Assembly (NCBI GenBank): GCA_016000265.1
Contig: JAECRL010000007.1
Span: 62,001-126,000, forward strand
Direction of reading: 5' to 3'
DNA from: Burkholderiales bacterium
GTDB taxonomy: Bacteria; Pseudomonadota; Gammaproteobacteria; Burkholderiales; Burkholderiaceae_C
DNA: 64,000 nt
Shown: positions 47,568 through 57,163 of the stretch, in pieces
Numbering within the stretch: position 1 is the first letter of the stretch
Layout of the letters: the number at the start of each line of letters is the position of its first letter
Translations under genes and position numbers: made by a program
Notes under the pieces: model-generated
What the model was told of the DNA's origin: nothing
What the model saw: only the letters and a program-made list of their open reading frames with translations
Database searches by the model: none

Positions 47568-47579
47568 GAGGAGCCCGAC

Positions 47580-47768
47580 ATGAGCCTCGACCCCACCCGG
47601 CCCCACGCGCACGCGCAGTGGCAATGCGGCAGCTGCAGCTTCGTCTACGATGAGGCCGAAGGCTGGCCATCCGAGGGGATCGCGCCCGGCACGCCCTGGG
47701 CCCAGGTGCCCCAGGACTGGCGTTGCCCGGACTGCAGCTCCTCCAAGGATGACTTCATGCAAACCTGA
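47580..47768 (+). CDS. Rubredoxin (AlkG-type electron carrier)
   Basis: The 62-residue product binds one Fe with four cysteines, in WQCGSCSFVYDEAEGWP and DWRCPDCSSSKDDF. The PxxGIxPGTxWxxVPxDW middle matches rubredoxins. The residue after the second cysteine is serine where glycine is most common. It transfers electrons to AlkB and is 12 bases downstream of it. Confidence 0.95.
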   Translation: MSLDPTRPHAHAQWQCGSCSFVYDEAEGWPSEGIAPGTPWAQVPQDWRCPDCSSSKDDFMQT

Positions 47769-47792
47769 TCACGCAAAAATGGAGGAGACGCG

Positions 47793-49571
47793 ATGCTGCT
47801 GGGGGCCCTGACATCGGTGCGAGACCTGGGCCGACTGGAGACCATCGCGTCCACCCTGATCCGCTACGGCTTTGGCGACCTGGTTCGCCGCATGGGCCTG
47901 GCCAATGTGCTGGAGAAGGCGGGCCACGCCCTGCACTGGCCCGACGCCCAGGCCTACGCCCACATGCCGCCGCCCCAGCGCGTGCGCCGCGCCCTCGAAG
48001 ACCTCGGGCCCACCTTCGTCAAGCTCGGCCAGATCCTGTCGACGCGGGTGGACCAGTTCGAGCCGGAGTGGATCGCCGAATTCAGCCAGCTGCAGGACCA
48101 CGCCCCGCCTTGCGAGTGGGCCCAGGTGCACGCCCAGCTCACCGAGGACCTGGGCGCACCGCCCGAAACCCTGTTCGCCTGGTTCGACCCCCAGCCCCTG
48201 GCCGCCGCCTCCATCGCACAGGTGCACCGCGCGCGGCTGGACGATGGCACCGAGGTCGCCGTCAAGGTGCGCCGCCCTGGCATCAAGCCACTCATCGAGG
48301 CCGACCTGCGCTGGCTGGCCCGCCTGGCCGACATGGCCGAGGCCGACCACCCCGAGCTGCGCGCCTTCCGACCGCGCGAGGTGGTCAAGCAATTCGCGCG
48401 CTCGCTGCGCCGCGAGCTGGACCTGTTATCGGAGGGGCGGCAGTCCGAGCGCATCGCGGCCAACTTCGTGGGCTACACCGACCCGGACTCGCCCCCCGCC
48501 CGCGATCGCCTCGCCGAGGGCGCCCCGAGCGAGCCCATCATCGTCATCCCCCGCATCCACTGGCTGTGGACGAGCGAGCGCGTGTGCGTGCAGGACTTCG
48601 TCGATGGCGTCTCGGGCCGCCAGCTCGACGCGCTGGCCGCCGCGGGGCTGGATCGCAAGGTGCTGGCGCGGCGCGGCGCGCGCGCGGTGCTCAAGATGAT
48701 CGTGGTCGACGGCGTCTTCCACGCCGACCCGCACGCGGGCAACGTGTTCTACCTCAGCGGCAACCGCATCGCCTTCATCGACTTCGGCATGGTGGGCCGC
48801 CTGACGCTCACGCGCCGCGACGAACTCATCCGCCTGCTGCTGGGCCTGGTGCAGCGCGACGCGCACGCCGTGGCCGACGTGATGCTGGACTGGGCCGGCG
48901 ACGAAGCGAAAGACGAAGAGGGCCTGGTGGCCGACCTGCAGGCCTTCGTGGACCAGTACCACGGGCTGACGCTCAAGCAGATCAACCTGCCGTCCATGCT
49001 CTCGGAGCTGGTCACGCTGCTGCGCCAGCACCAGCTGGCCCTGCCCGCCGACCTGGCGCTGCTGTTCAAGTCCTTCCTGACGCTCGAAGGCATGGGCCGC
49101 GAGCTCGACGGCGACTTCAACATGGTCAACGAGGCGCTGCCTTTGCTGAAGGACGCCGTGCGCGCGCGCTATCGGCCACGAGCCCTGTTGCAGCGCGGCT
49201 GGCGCGCGGTGGACGACACCCTGTCCATGTTGGGCGGCTTGCCTCAGGACCTCTCGCGCCTGCTCAAAGCCGCGCGGCGCGGTCGCCTGGAGGTTCACAT
49301 CGACGTGAGCAACCTGCGGCGCGTGGGCAACCAGCTGGAATCGGCCCTGAACCGGCTGGTGGTCGGGCTGGTGGTGGCCGCGCTCATCGTGGGCTCGTCC
49401 ATCGTGATGACGGTGCCCGGCGGGCCCACGCTGCTGGGCCTGCCCTTCTTCGGCCTGCTGGGCTTCGTGGGCGCGGTGCTGGGCAGCCTGTGGCTGCTGG
49501 TGTCGATCACGCGCAGCAACCGGCGCGACCGACTCGACGACGCCGAGCGCGGGCGCGACACGAGCCCTTGA
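47793..49571 (+). CDS. ABC1/UbiB-family atypical kinase-like protein
   Basis: The 592-residue product has the ABC1 pattern: FVKLGQILSTR (KxGQ motif, about residue 75), AAASIAQVHRARL (alanine-rich nucleotide loop), EVAVKV (VAIK-type lysine), HADPHAGNVFYL and FIDFGMVGR (catalytic loop and DFG-type motif). Two hydrophobic helices lie at about 520-565. UbiB-type proteins support ubiquinone synthesis or lipid handling, but proteins in this paralogous position may do otherwise. It follows the rubredoxin gene by 24 bases and may be co-transcribed with alkB. Confidence 0.87.
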   Translation: MLLGALTSVRDLGRLETIASTLIRYGFGDLVRRMGLANVLEKAGHALHWPDAQAYAHMPPPQRVRRALEDLGPTFVKLGQILSTRVDQFEPEWIAEFSQLQDHAPPCEWAQVHAQLTEDLGAPPETLFAWFDPQPLAAASIAQVHRARLDDGTEVAVKVRRPGIKPLIEADLRWLARLADMAEADHPELRAFRPREVVKQFARSLRRELDLLSEGRQSERIAANFVGYTDPDSPPARDRLAEGAPSEPIIVIPRIHWLWTSERVCVQDFVDGVSGRQLDALAAAGLDRKVLARRGARAVLKMIVVDGVFHADPHAGNVFYLSGNRIAFIDFGMVGRLTLTRRDELIRLLLGLVQRDAHAVADVMLDWAGDEAKDEEGLVADLQAFVDQYHGLTLKQINLPSMLSELVTLLRQHQLALPADLALLFKSFLTLEGMGRELDGDFNMVNEALPLLKDAVRARYRPRALLQRGWRAVDDTLSMLGGLPQDLSRLLKAARRGRLEVHIDVSNLRRVGNQLESALNRLVVGLVVAALIVGSSIVMTVPGGPTLLGLPFFGLLGFVGAVLGSLWLLVSITRSNRRDRLDDAERGRDTSP

Positions 49572-49602
49572 GGGCCCCCTGAAAAAACACGGGCCGACCG
49601 GA

Positions 49603-50970
49603 TCACCCTCCAGCGGGCGAGGGCACCGGCAGCGGGTGGGGCGTGCCCTCCACGTCCGTGCGCACCGCCTCGACGTGCCACCGGCGCACGCCCTCGCGGC
49701 CCACGGTCATGAACAGCATCCAGCCCGTGCGCGCGTCCAGCGAGTCGAAGCCATCGAACACGAAATTGCCCAGGCTGTAGACGATGGGTTTGCCGCGGTG
49801 CACCTCGGTGTCCTGCACCACGTGGGGGTGCGCGCCCACCACCGCGTCGGCGCCCGCTTCGATCATGCGCCGCGCCAGCTCGCGCTGCTGGGCGTTGGCG
49901 CGCCCCTCGCCCTCGGTGCCCCAGTGCATGAAGGGGATGACGACGTCGGCGCCGAGTTCGCTGCGTGCGCGGCGGATGCCGTCGAGCACCTGCTCTTCTT
50001 CGCTCCAGGCCACGCCCGCGTGGTCGACACCGGCCTCGAAGTGGCGCGGGAAGAAGCCGTTGTAGGCCAGCAGCGCGATCTTCACGCCTCGGCGCTCGAT
50101 GAGGTGCGCGCGGTGCGCCTCGCGCAAGTTGCGACCGCCGCCGACCTGCGGCAGGCCGGCGCGCTCCAGCAAGCCCAGCATCTCGGTGAAGGCCTCGCGG
50201 CCGAAGTCACCGGAGTGGTTGTTGGCCAGCGAGACCACGTCCACGTGACGCTGCAGCACGGGCAGCACGCGCGGGTGGGCGCGGAAGGTCCAGGGCTTGT
50301 CCAGCGCCCGCCCGCCGGTGGCCACCACGCACTCCAGGTTGGCGATGCGCACGTCGGCTCGCCGCAGGCGCTCGGCCACGTGCGCAAAGGGGTCGCGGCC
50401 CCGCGCGATGACGCGGCCCGGCCCGTCGGCCAGCATCACGTCGCCCACGAAGGCCAGCGTGACGGCGGGGCCGATGGCGGCGGCGGGGCTGAGCGGCTCG
50501 GGCACCGGCACGGACACCGGGGCGGGCCCCGCCTCCAGCGCGGCCGCCTGCCCCTGACGCAAGGCACAACCGTAGACCAGCTCGCGCCCCAGCACGCTGG
50601 AGTAGACGTGCTGCCAGCCCGTGAGTGCGGGCACCTGCGTGCCGCTGGCGAACGGGGGCGACAGGCGTTGCTGGTGGATCAGCGCCGGGGCGCCCTCGGC
50701 CTCCAGGTCGTACGCGTAGAGGCTGACCTGGTCGATGCGCTCGCCCGCACCGCGCGCCACGGCCTTGAAGGCAAAGCGCTTGTTGAGCGTCACGCTGGGC
50801 ACGCTCAGGGGGTCGGAGGTGGGCTGGGCGGTGACCTGCCAGGTCTGGCTGGCGTAGCGCACCTCGCAATGCACCGTGGGGCCCGCCTGGGCCGCGCCAC
50901 AGGCCGCGGCCACAGCCAGGGCGCACGCCCGGCGCCACATCAGCGGGGAAAGGAACGGCAGAGCGATCAT
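49603..50970 (-). CDS. CapA-family (PgsA-like) metallophosphatase-fold protein
   Basis: The 455-residue product has a signal peptide (ends about ACGAAQA), an N-terminal domain of about 150 residues with beta character, and the CapA domain: LAFVGDVMLADGPGRVIAR (about 190), RIANLECVVA, SLANNHSGDFG, LIPFMHWG-type IPFMHWGTEGEG, and VVGAHPHVVQDTE. CapA proteins take part in export or attachment of poly-gamma-glutamate and perhaps other polymers. I set the start at MIALPFLSPLMW, directly ahead of the signal peptide. No pgs synthase genes are beside it, so the substrate is unknown. Confidence 0.8.
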   Translation of the reverse strand: MIALPFLSPLMWRRACALAVAAACGAAQAGPTVHCEVRYASQTWQVTAQPTSDPLSVPSVTLNKRFAFKAVARGAGERIDQVSLYAYDLEAEGAPALIHQQRLSPPFASGTQVPALTGWQHVYSSVLGRELVYGCALRQGQAAALEAGPAPVSVPVPEPLSPAAAIGPAVTLAFVGDVMLADGPGRVIARGRDPFAHVAERLRRADVRIANLECVVATGGRALDKPWTFRAHPRVLPVLQRHVDVVSLANNHSGDFGREAFTEMLGLLERAGLPQVGGGRNLREAHRAHLIERRGVKIALLAYNGFFPRHFEAGVDHAGVAWSEEEQVLDGIRRARSELGADVVIPFMHWGTEGEGRANAQQRELARRMIEAGADAVVGAHPHVVQDTEVHRGKPIVYSLGNFVFDGFDSLDARTGWMLFMTVGREGVRRWHVEAVRTDVEGTPHPLPVPSPAGG

Positions 50971-51133
50971 GGCAACGCCTGGTGAGAGGAGGAAGACAAG
51001 GAAGAAGGGAGGACGGGCCGCGCGACGTGTGCCGAGCGGGCCGACGTTGCCGAATGTGCCACAGCGCACAGACACAGCGCCGGGCGCGCGCCACGCTCAA
51101 AGCCCACCCAAGCCACCCCGATGGAGCAAGAAC

Positions 51134-51673
51134 ATGGGCCTCCTGTCGATCGAGCACAGCAAATTGATTTACGTCGGCGACCTCGTGGCCTACGCCATCG
51201 GCGTGAGCCTGATGAGCGCATGGATGGCCTTCGAGGCGCCGGCCTCGCGCCAGCTCGCGCTGTGGCTGACGATGCTGCTGGGCCTGCTGGCCTGGAGCCC
51301 GGTGGAGTACATCGTGCACCGCTTCGTGCTGCACGGGCTGGAGCCGTTTCGCAGCTGGCACGCGGTGCACCACCAGCGCCCGGGGGCCCTGGTCGGCGCG
51401 CCCACCTTGCTGACCCTGCCCGCCTTCTTCGCCCTGGTGTTCGCGCCCCTGTGGTGGCTGGCCGACGCCTGGCTGGCCTGCGCCTTCACCGCGGGGCTGA
51501 TCAGCGGCTACCTGGTCTACGCCCTGGTGCACCACGGCGCGCACCACGGGCGCCCGACGCTGCCCGGCTTGAAGCAACGCCAACGCATGCACGCCTTGCA
51601 CCACAGCGACCAGGCGGGCCGCGGGCGCTACGGCGTGACCAGCGACTGGTGGGACTGGCTGTGCCGCACCTGA
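51134..51673 (+). CDS. Sterol desaturase / fatty-acid hydroxylase family protein
   Basis: The 179-residue product has four hydrophobic segments and the di-iron histidine clusters [21 protein letters not shown] and HALHHS, the pattern of the fatty-acid hydroxylase superfamily. It is shorter than typical sterol desaturases and resembles small membrane hydroxylases such as the FA2H catalytic region. The substrate is likely an acyl chain or lipid. It starts downstream of a divergent promoter zone and its end overlaps the fumC start. Confidence 0.85.
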   Translation: MGLLSIEHSKLIYVGDLVAYAIGVSLMSAWMAFEAPASRQLALWLTMLLGLLAWSPVEYIVHRFVLHGLEPFRSWHAVHHQRPGALVGAPTLLTLPAFFALVFAPLWWLADAWLACAFTAGLISGYLVYALVHHGAHHGRPTLPGLKQRQRMHALHHSDQAGRGRYGVTSDWWDWLCRT

Positions 51674-53082
51674 ACACCCCCGCGGCCACCCGCACCGAGC
51701 GCGACACGATGGGCGCCGTCGAGGTGCCCGCCGAGGCCTTGTGGGGCGCCCAGACCCAGCGCTCGCTGAACTGCTTTCGGATCTCGACCGAGCGCATGGC
51801 GCCCGAGCTGCTGCAGGCGCTGACCCGCGTCAAACAAGCGGCCGCGAGCGTCAACCGGGAGCTGGGCCTGCTGGAGCCGCGCGTGGCCACGGCCATCGTG
51901 AACGCCGCCGACGAGGTCTTGAGCGGCCGCTGCGACGAGGCTTTCCCCCTCTCGGTGTGGCAGACCGGATCGGGCACGCAAACGCACATGAACCTCAACG
52001 AGGTGCTCGCCCACCTGGCCTCCGAGCAGCTGGGCGGCGGACGCGGCCAGCGGCGCTGCGTGGACCCGCACGACCAGGTCAACCTCGGCCAATCCACCAA
52101 CGACGTCTTCCCCACCGCGATGCACCTGGCGGCCGCACAGGGCCTGACCCGGTCGCTGTTGCCCGCCCTGCGCACCCTGCACAACACGCTGCAGCAGCAC
52201 GCCACGGCCTGGGCCGACGTCGTCAAGATCGGGCGTACGCACCTGCAGGACGCGACCCCCTTGCACCTGGGCGAGGAGGTCTCCGGCTGGGCAGCCCAGC
52301 TGGCGCACGCGGAAAGCGCCATCTCGCACAGCCTGCCCGCGCTGTTCGAGCTGGCCATCGGCGGCACCGCGGTGGGCAATGGGCTCAACACGCACCCGCG
52401 CTTTGGCCAGCGGGTCGCCGAGGTGCTGGCGGCCGCCAGCGAGCTGCCCCTGCGTTGCGCGCCCAACCGCTTCGCCGCCCAGGCGGCCCATGACGCCCTG
52501 GTGCAGTCTCATGGCTCGCTGCGCACGCTGGCCGTGGCGCTGCACAAGGTCGCCAACGACGTGCGCTGGCTGGCCTCGGGGCCACGCTGCGGCATCGGCG
52601 AGCTGGTGCTGCCCGCCAACGAACCCGGCAGTTCGATGATGCCGGGCAAGGTCAACCCGACCCAGTGCGAGGCGCTCGCCATGGTGTGCTGCCAGGTGAT
52701 GGGCAACGACGTCAGCGTGGGCCTGGCCGGTGCGTCGGGTCACTTCGAACTCAACGCCTGCAAGCCCCTGATCGCGCACAACGTGCTGCAAAGCATCCGC
52801 CTGCTGAGCGATGCCATGACCAGCTTCGACACTCACTGCGCACGCGGCCTGCAACCCGACCGGGCCCGCATCGAGGCGCTGCTGCAGCGCTCGCTGATGC
52901 TGGTGACGGCGCTGGTGCCTCACATCGGACACGACCGGGCCGCCGCCATCGCCCAACACGCGCAACGAAGCGGCTGCTCGCTGCGCGAAGCGGCGGTGGC
53001 GCTGGGCAGCGTCACCGCCGAGGACTTCGACGCCTGGGTTCAGCCCTGGCGCATGGCCAGCTCACCGATGGAAGACACCTGA
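51661..53082 (+). CDS. fumC: Class II fumarate hydratase
   Basis: The 473-residue product (E. coli FumC 467) interconverts fumarate and malate without iron. It carries [32 protein letters not shown] and the signature [18 protein letters not shown] chose the GTG at 51661 because it restores the N-terminus [20 protein letters not shown], which matches the family start, whereas the ATG at 51709 would cut into it; this gives a 13-base overlap with the hydroxylase gene. Its last 43 bases overlap the convergent monooxygenase gene. Confidence 0.93.
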   Translation: MPHLNTPAATRTERDTMGAVEVPAEALWGAQTQRSLNCFRISTERMAPELLQALTRVKQAAASVNRELGLLEPRVATAIVNAADEVLSGRCDEAFPLSVWQTGSGTQTHMNLNEVLAHLASEQLGGGRGQRRCVDPHDQVNLGQSTNDVFPTAMHLAAAQGLTRSLLPALRTLHNTLQQHATAWADVVKIGRTHLQDATPLHLGEEVSGWAAQLAHAESAISHSLPALFELAIGGTAVGNGLNTHPRFGQRVAEVLAAASELPLRCAPNRFAAQAAHDALVQSHGSLRTLAVALHKVANDVRWLASGPRCGIGELVLPANEPGSSMMPGKVNPTQCEALAMVCCQVMGNDVSVGLAGASGHFELNACKPLIAHNVLQSIRLLSDAMTSFDTHCARGLQPDRARIEALLQRSLMLVTALVPHIGHDRAAAIAQHAQRSGCSLREAAVALGSVTAEDFDAWVQPWRMASSPMEDT

Positions 53083-54599
53083 GCCGACGAGCCCCCCGCC
53101 TGCTTGCCCGTGCACTTGCCGAACACGTAGTCGGCTTCGTTGACGCGGCGGGTCTCCAGCCAGTAGCGCCAGGTCGACTTCGGCCAGATGGCGAAGTTGA
53201 TGCCGTCGGCGGTCTGGTACCAGCTCTTGCAACCCGAACTCCACACGGTGCCCTGCAGGGCCTGCGTCATCTCGCCCAGGAAGCGCGTCATGGCTTCGGG
53301 CTTGACGTCGATGTAGTCGGCGCCCTTGTCCTTGACCAGCTTCATGCACTGGATGATGTAGTTCACCTGCGCCTCGATCATGAAGATGATCGAGTTGTGG
53401 CCCAGGCCGGTGTGCGGACCCACCAGCTGGTACATGTTGGGGTAGTTGGAGGTGGTGATGCCCAGGTAGCTGGTGGGGCTGACCTTCCAGTCCTCCTGCA
53501 CGGTGTGGCCGCCCAGGCCGCGCAGCTCGAAGTTCTTCATGTAGATGCGCGGGTCCACGATGAAGCCCGTGCCCAGGATGATGCAGTCGAGCTTGCGCTC
53601 GCGGCCGTCCTTCGTGACGATGCCCTCGGGCGTGATCTCGCGCACGTCCTGGGTCACCAGCTCCACATTGGGGCGGTTGAACGTGGGGTACCACTTGTTG
53701 GAGATCAGGATGCGCTTGCAGCCCAGGGTGTAGTCGGGCGTGAGCTTCTTGACCAGCGCCGGGTCCTTGACCTGGTAGCTGATGAACTTCTTCAGCAGGC
53801 TTTCACCCACCTTGGCCATCCAGGGGTTCAGGATGGGCCACAGGCGCGACTCGTTGGTCCAGTAGCAGCGCCAGCGGTGCAGCGTGCGCGTGATGGGCAA
53901 GGCCTTGAAGAAGAACTTGCGCACGCCGGAGTAGCTGCGCTCGTCACGCGGGATGACCCAGGCCGGGGTGCGCTGGAACACGTGCAGCTGTTTGACATGA
54001 GGCGCGATCTCGGGAACGTACTGGATGGCCGAGCCGCCCGTGCCGATGGAGGCCACGCGCTTGCCCTTGAGGTCGTAGCCGTGGTCCCACTGAGCCGAGT
54101 GCATGACCTTGCCCTGAAAGTCCTTGAGCCCGGGGATGTCGGGGATGGCCGGCACGTGCAGCGGGCCCGAGGCCAGCACCCAGTGGCGCGCCATGATGGT
54201 CTCGCCACCGGCGGTCTTGATCACCCAGCGGCCCGTGCCCTCGTTGAAGACGGCGCTCACCACCTCCTGGTTGAAGTGGATGTGCGGGCGCAGCTTGTGC
54301 TTCTTGACCGTGTCCAGGATGTACTGCTGGATCTCGTGCCAGGGCGCGTAACGCTTGCTCCAATCGGCCTGGGTCTCGAAGGAGAAGGAGTACATGTGCG
54401 ACTGCACGTCGCAGGCCGCGCCGGGGTAGTGGTTGTCGCGCCAGGCGCCGCCCACCTCCTTGGCCTTCTCCAGGATGAGGAAGTCGTGGATGCCGGCCTT
54501 TTGCAGCTGGATGGCCATGCACAGGCCGCCGAAGCCGGCGCCGGCGATGGCAACCTCAACCTGGCGGACGGGGTTCGTGGGGGTGACTTGAGCGGTCAT
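53040..54599 (-). CDS. Flavin-containing monooxygenase, second Baeyer-Villiger-type enzyme
   Basis: The 519-residue product has an N-terminal FAD site [16 protein letters not shown] (about residues 17-32), [18 protein letters not shown], the fingerprint [12 protein letters not shown] (FxGxxxHxxxW) and the NADPH-site GTGGSAIQY (about 185). It resembles steroid and cyclic ketone monooxygenases. AAGGTG lies upstream of the ATG at 54599. The gene is divergent from an AraC regulator, its likely controller. Unlike the enzyme at 35786 it keeps the longer [19 protein letters not shown] segment. Confidence 0.9.
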   Translation of the reverse strand: MTAQVTPTNPVRQVEVAIAGAGFGGLCMAIQLQKAGIHDFLILEKAKEVGGAWRDNHYPGAACDVQSHMYSFSFETQADWSKRYAPWHEIQQYILDTVKKHKLRPHIHFNQEVVSAVFNEGTGRWVIKTAGGETIMARHWVLASGPLHVPAIPDIPGLKDFQGKVMHSAQWDHGYDLKGKRVASIGTGGSAIQYVPEIAPHVKQLHVFQRTPAWVIPRDERSYSGVRKFFFKALPITRTLHRWRCYWTNESRLWPILNPWMAKVGESLLKKFISYQVKDPALVKKLTPDYTLGCKRILISNKWYPTFNRPNVELVTQDVREITPEGIVTKDGRERKLDCIILGTGFIVDPRIYMKNFELRGLGGHTVQEDWKVSPTSYLGITTSNYPNMYQLVGPHTGLGHNSIIFMIEAQVNYIIQCMKLVKDKGADYIDVKPEAMTRFLGEMTQALQGTVWSSGCKSWYQTADGINFAIWPKSTWRYWLETRRVNEADYVFGKCTGKQAGGSSAQVSSIGELAMRQG

Positions 54600-54746
54600 G
54601 GCTGCACCTTGTTGTGATCCGTTGATGACCCCATGGTGCGTGCCGCCCCCCGTGCGCACCATGCTAGATTCGACCAATAGTTGATCGTTTCGGCCACATC
54701 CCCCCCCGCAGCCGCCCTCAGGGCAGGCCCAGTTGACCCACATCAA

Positions 54747-55748
54747 ATGAGCACGCGCTCCATCCTCGGCCTCATCTACCTGGTCCAGGGCCTCAAGCAG
54801 CTCGGTGAGGACCCCTCCCCCGTGCTCGCCCGACACGGCCTGAGCCTCGAGCGCCTGGACCCCAGCACGCGCATCGAACGCGGACGCGAGTTGCGCATCT
54901 ACGCCGACCTCGCCGAGTCCATCCACGACCCCATGATGGGCCTGCGCCTGGGCGGCTTCTACGGCCTGGCCGGCTACGGCCCCCTGGTCATGCTGCTGAT
55001 GACCTGTGGCAGCGCCTACGACGCCCTGCAGACCGGCATCCGCTACCAGCGCCTGACCTACCTCTTCGGCACGCTGAGCTTCGAGCCGGGCGACCACGTC
55101 AGCGCGCTGGTGCTCAGCCCCATGCCGATGGAGCCACGCGCCTTCCGCTTCCGCGTCGACGGCGAGGTCTCGGGCACCTACAAGCTGGTGCGCGACATGC
55201 AGGTCTCACTCGGGCTGGACATCCACGCCGAGCGCATCGACATGCCCTACGCCAAACCGGCCGAAGCCGCCGCCTACGAACGCTACTTCGGCTGCCCCGT
55301 GAGCTTCGGCCACGCGCAAGCGCGCTTCTGGATTCGCAACGAGCACCTGCGCCTGCGCCTGCCCTCGGCCGACCCCAACGCGCACGCCATGTACCGCACC
55401 ATGTGTGACCAGCAGCTCGTGGCCCAGCAAGCCAGCAACGAGACGCTGGCCGATCGGGTGCTGACCCACCTGGGCCTCTTCAGCGGCAGCTACCCCACGG
55501 CCGAAGAAGTCGCCAAGACCCTGGACCTCTCGGAGCGCACGCTGCGCCGCCAGCTCGGAGACGAGGGCCACAACTTCCGCGACCTGCTGGCCCAGGCCCG
55601 CTACACCAAGGCCCAGCACCTGCTGCGCCACACCACCTTGTCCATCGAGGCCATCGCCCAGCAGCTGGGCTACGCCGAATCCGCGGCCTTCATTCATGCC
55701 TTCCAGCGCTGGGCGGGCAAGAGCCCGACCGCGTGGCGGCAGGGCTGA
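54747..55748 (+). CDS. AraC-family transcriptional regulator
   Basis: The 333-residue product has an N-terminal ligand-binding part of about 225 residues of the arabinose-binding-like type (Arabinose_bd) and a C-terminal AraC DNA-binding domain with VAKTLDLSERTLRRQLGDEG and IEAIAQQLGYAESAAFIHAF (about residues 260-325). I chose the ATG at 54747; 22 further codons are open upstream. It is divergent from the monooxygenase gene by about 147 bases, a typical AraC regulator and target arrangement. Confidence 0.87.
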   Translation: MSTRSILGLIYLVQGLKQLGEDPSPVLARHGLSLERLDPSTRIERGRELRIYADLAESIHDPMMGLRLGGFYGLAGYGPLVMLLMTCGSAYDALQTGIRYQRLTYLFGTLSFEPGDHVSALVLSPMPMEPRAFRFRVDGEVSGTYKLVRDMQVSLGLDIHAERIDMPYAKPAEAAAYERYFGCPVSFGHAQARFWIRNEHLRLRLPSADPNAHAMYRTMCDQQLVAQQASNETLADRVLTHLGLFSGSYPTAEEVAKTLDLSERTLRRQLGDEGHNFRDLLAQARYTKAQHLLRHTTLSIEAIAQQLGYAESAAFIHAFQRWAGKSPTAWRQG

Positions 55749-55831
55749 CCGCGCCCCTTCCAGCGCCGTTCCCCGCGCCCCCCTCCCCGCGCCTACAATC
55801 GCGGGCCTCTCAGCACCACCTGGCCCGCTCC

Positions 55832-57163
55832 ATGTCCTTCTGCGCAGTCGACTTCGGCACCTCCAACTCGGCCATCGCCATCCCCGCCCCGGTGACCGAG
55901 GGCGGCGCGGCCATGCGCCTGGTGCCGCTCGAAGGCGAGCACCTGACCATGCCCACGGCGGTGTTCTACTGCACCGACGCCGACGACCTGCCCCCCAACC
56001 GCTGGCCCGGCCCGGGCGGCGACGACACGCTGCCGCGCTGCTTCGGACGCGCCGCTGTTCAGGCCTACATCGACGGCTACGAAGGCCGCCTGATGCGCTC
56101 CATGAAAAGCGTGCTGGGCACCGCCCTGATCGACCAGACCACCGAAGTCGGCAACGGCCAGGGCGTGCGCTACCTCGACATCGTCACCGGCTACCTGCGC
56201 CACCTGCGCCACCAGGCCGAGGCCCTGGGCCAGCAGCCGCTCAGCCAGGTCGTGCTGGGTCGCCCCGTGTACTTCGTGGACGACGAGCCCGAGCGCGACG
56301 CCGCCGCACAGGCCTCGCTGGAGGCCGCCGCGCGCGCCGTGGGCTTCACCGACGTCGCCTTCCAGTTCGAGCCGATCGCCGCGGCCTTCGACTTCGAGCA
56401 GCATTGCACCCAGGAAGAACACGTGCTGGTGGCCGACATCGGCGGCGGCACGTCCGACTTCTCGGTGGTGCGCGTGGGGCCCGAGCGCGCACAGCGCACC
56501 CAGCGCCGCGACGACATCCTGGCCAACCACGGCATCCACATCGCGGGCACCGACTTCGACCGCCACCTCTCGCTGGCACGCATCATGCCGCTGCTGGGCC
56601 TGGGTGGCTTCGGCCCCAGCGTGCTGGGCCAGCCCCCCCGCCCCGTGCCCAGCCGCGTCTACTTCGACCTCACCACCTGGCACCTCATCAACACGGTCTA
56701 CCAGCCCTCGCGCGTCATCGAGCTGCGCAACATGGCCGACTTCTACGGCGAGCCGGCCCACCACCGCCGCCTCATGAAGGTGGTGCAAGACCGCCTGGGC
56801 CACGCCCTGGTGGGCCGCGCCGAGGCGGCCAAGATCGCGGTGGCCGCGGGCGGCGCCACCGACATCGACCTGGGGCTGGTGGAAGCCGGCCTGCACAACG
56901 GGCTGGACACCCAGCAGGCCACCGAGGCGCTGCAAGCCGACGTGGGCCGCATCGTGGCGTGCGCGCAAGACACGGTCAAACAAGCCGGCCTGCGTGGCGA
57001 CCAGCTGGACGCGCTCTACTTCACCGGGGGCTCCACCGGGCTGAACCTGCTGACGGACGCGTTGCAGGCGGCCTTCCCCGGCGCCCGCGCGGTGCGCGGC
57101 GACCGGCTGGCCTCGGTGGCCACGGGCCTGGGGCTGTACGCCCAGCGGCTGTTCAAGGGCTGA
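55832..57163 (+). CDS. Hsp70-like protein (YegD type)
   Basis: The 443-residue product keeps the Hsp70/actin ATPase fold: VDFGTSNSAIAI (phosphate 1, residues 6-16), VLVADIGGGTSDFSVV (phosphate 2), and YFTGGSTGLNLL (adenosine site). It lacks a substrate-binding domain with lid, so it is close to E. coli YegD rather than DnaK. The start is ATG at 55832, right ahead of the first motif. Function in E. coli is not settled. It abuts the convergent quinone reductase gene. Confidence 0.85.
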   Translation: MSFCAVDFGTSNSAIAIPAPVTEGGAAMRLVPLEGEHLTMPTAVFYCTDADDLPPNRWPGPGGDDTLPRCFGRAAVQAYIDGYEGRLMRSMKSVLGTALIDQTTEVGNGQGVRYLDIVTGYLRHLRHQAEALGQQPLSQVVLGRPVYFVDDEPERDAAAQASLEAAARAVGFTDVAFQFEPIAAAFDFEQHCTQEEHVLVADIGGGTSDFSVVRVGPERAQRTQRRDDILANHGIHIAGTDFDRHLSLARIMPLLGLGGFGPSVLGQPPRPVPSRVYFDLTTWHLINTVYQPSRVIELRNMADFYGEPAHHRRLMKVVQDRLGHALVGRAEAAKIAVAAGGATDIDLGLVEAGLHNGLDTQQATEALQADVGRIVACAQDTVKQAGLRGDQLDALYFTGGSTGLNLLTDALQAAFPGARAVRGDRLASVATGLGLYAQRLFKG

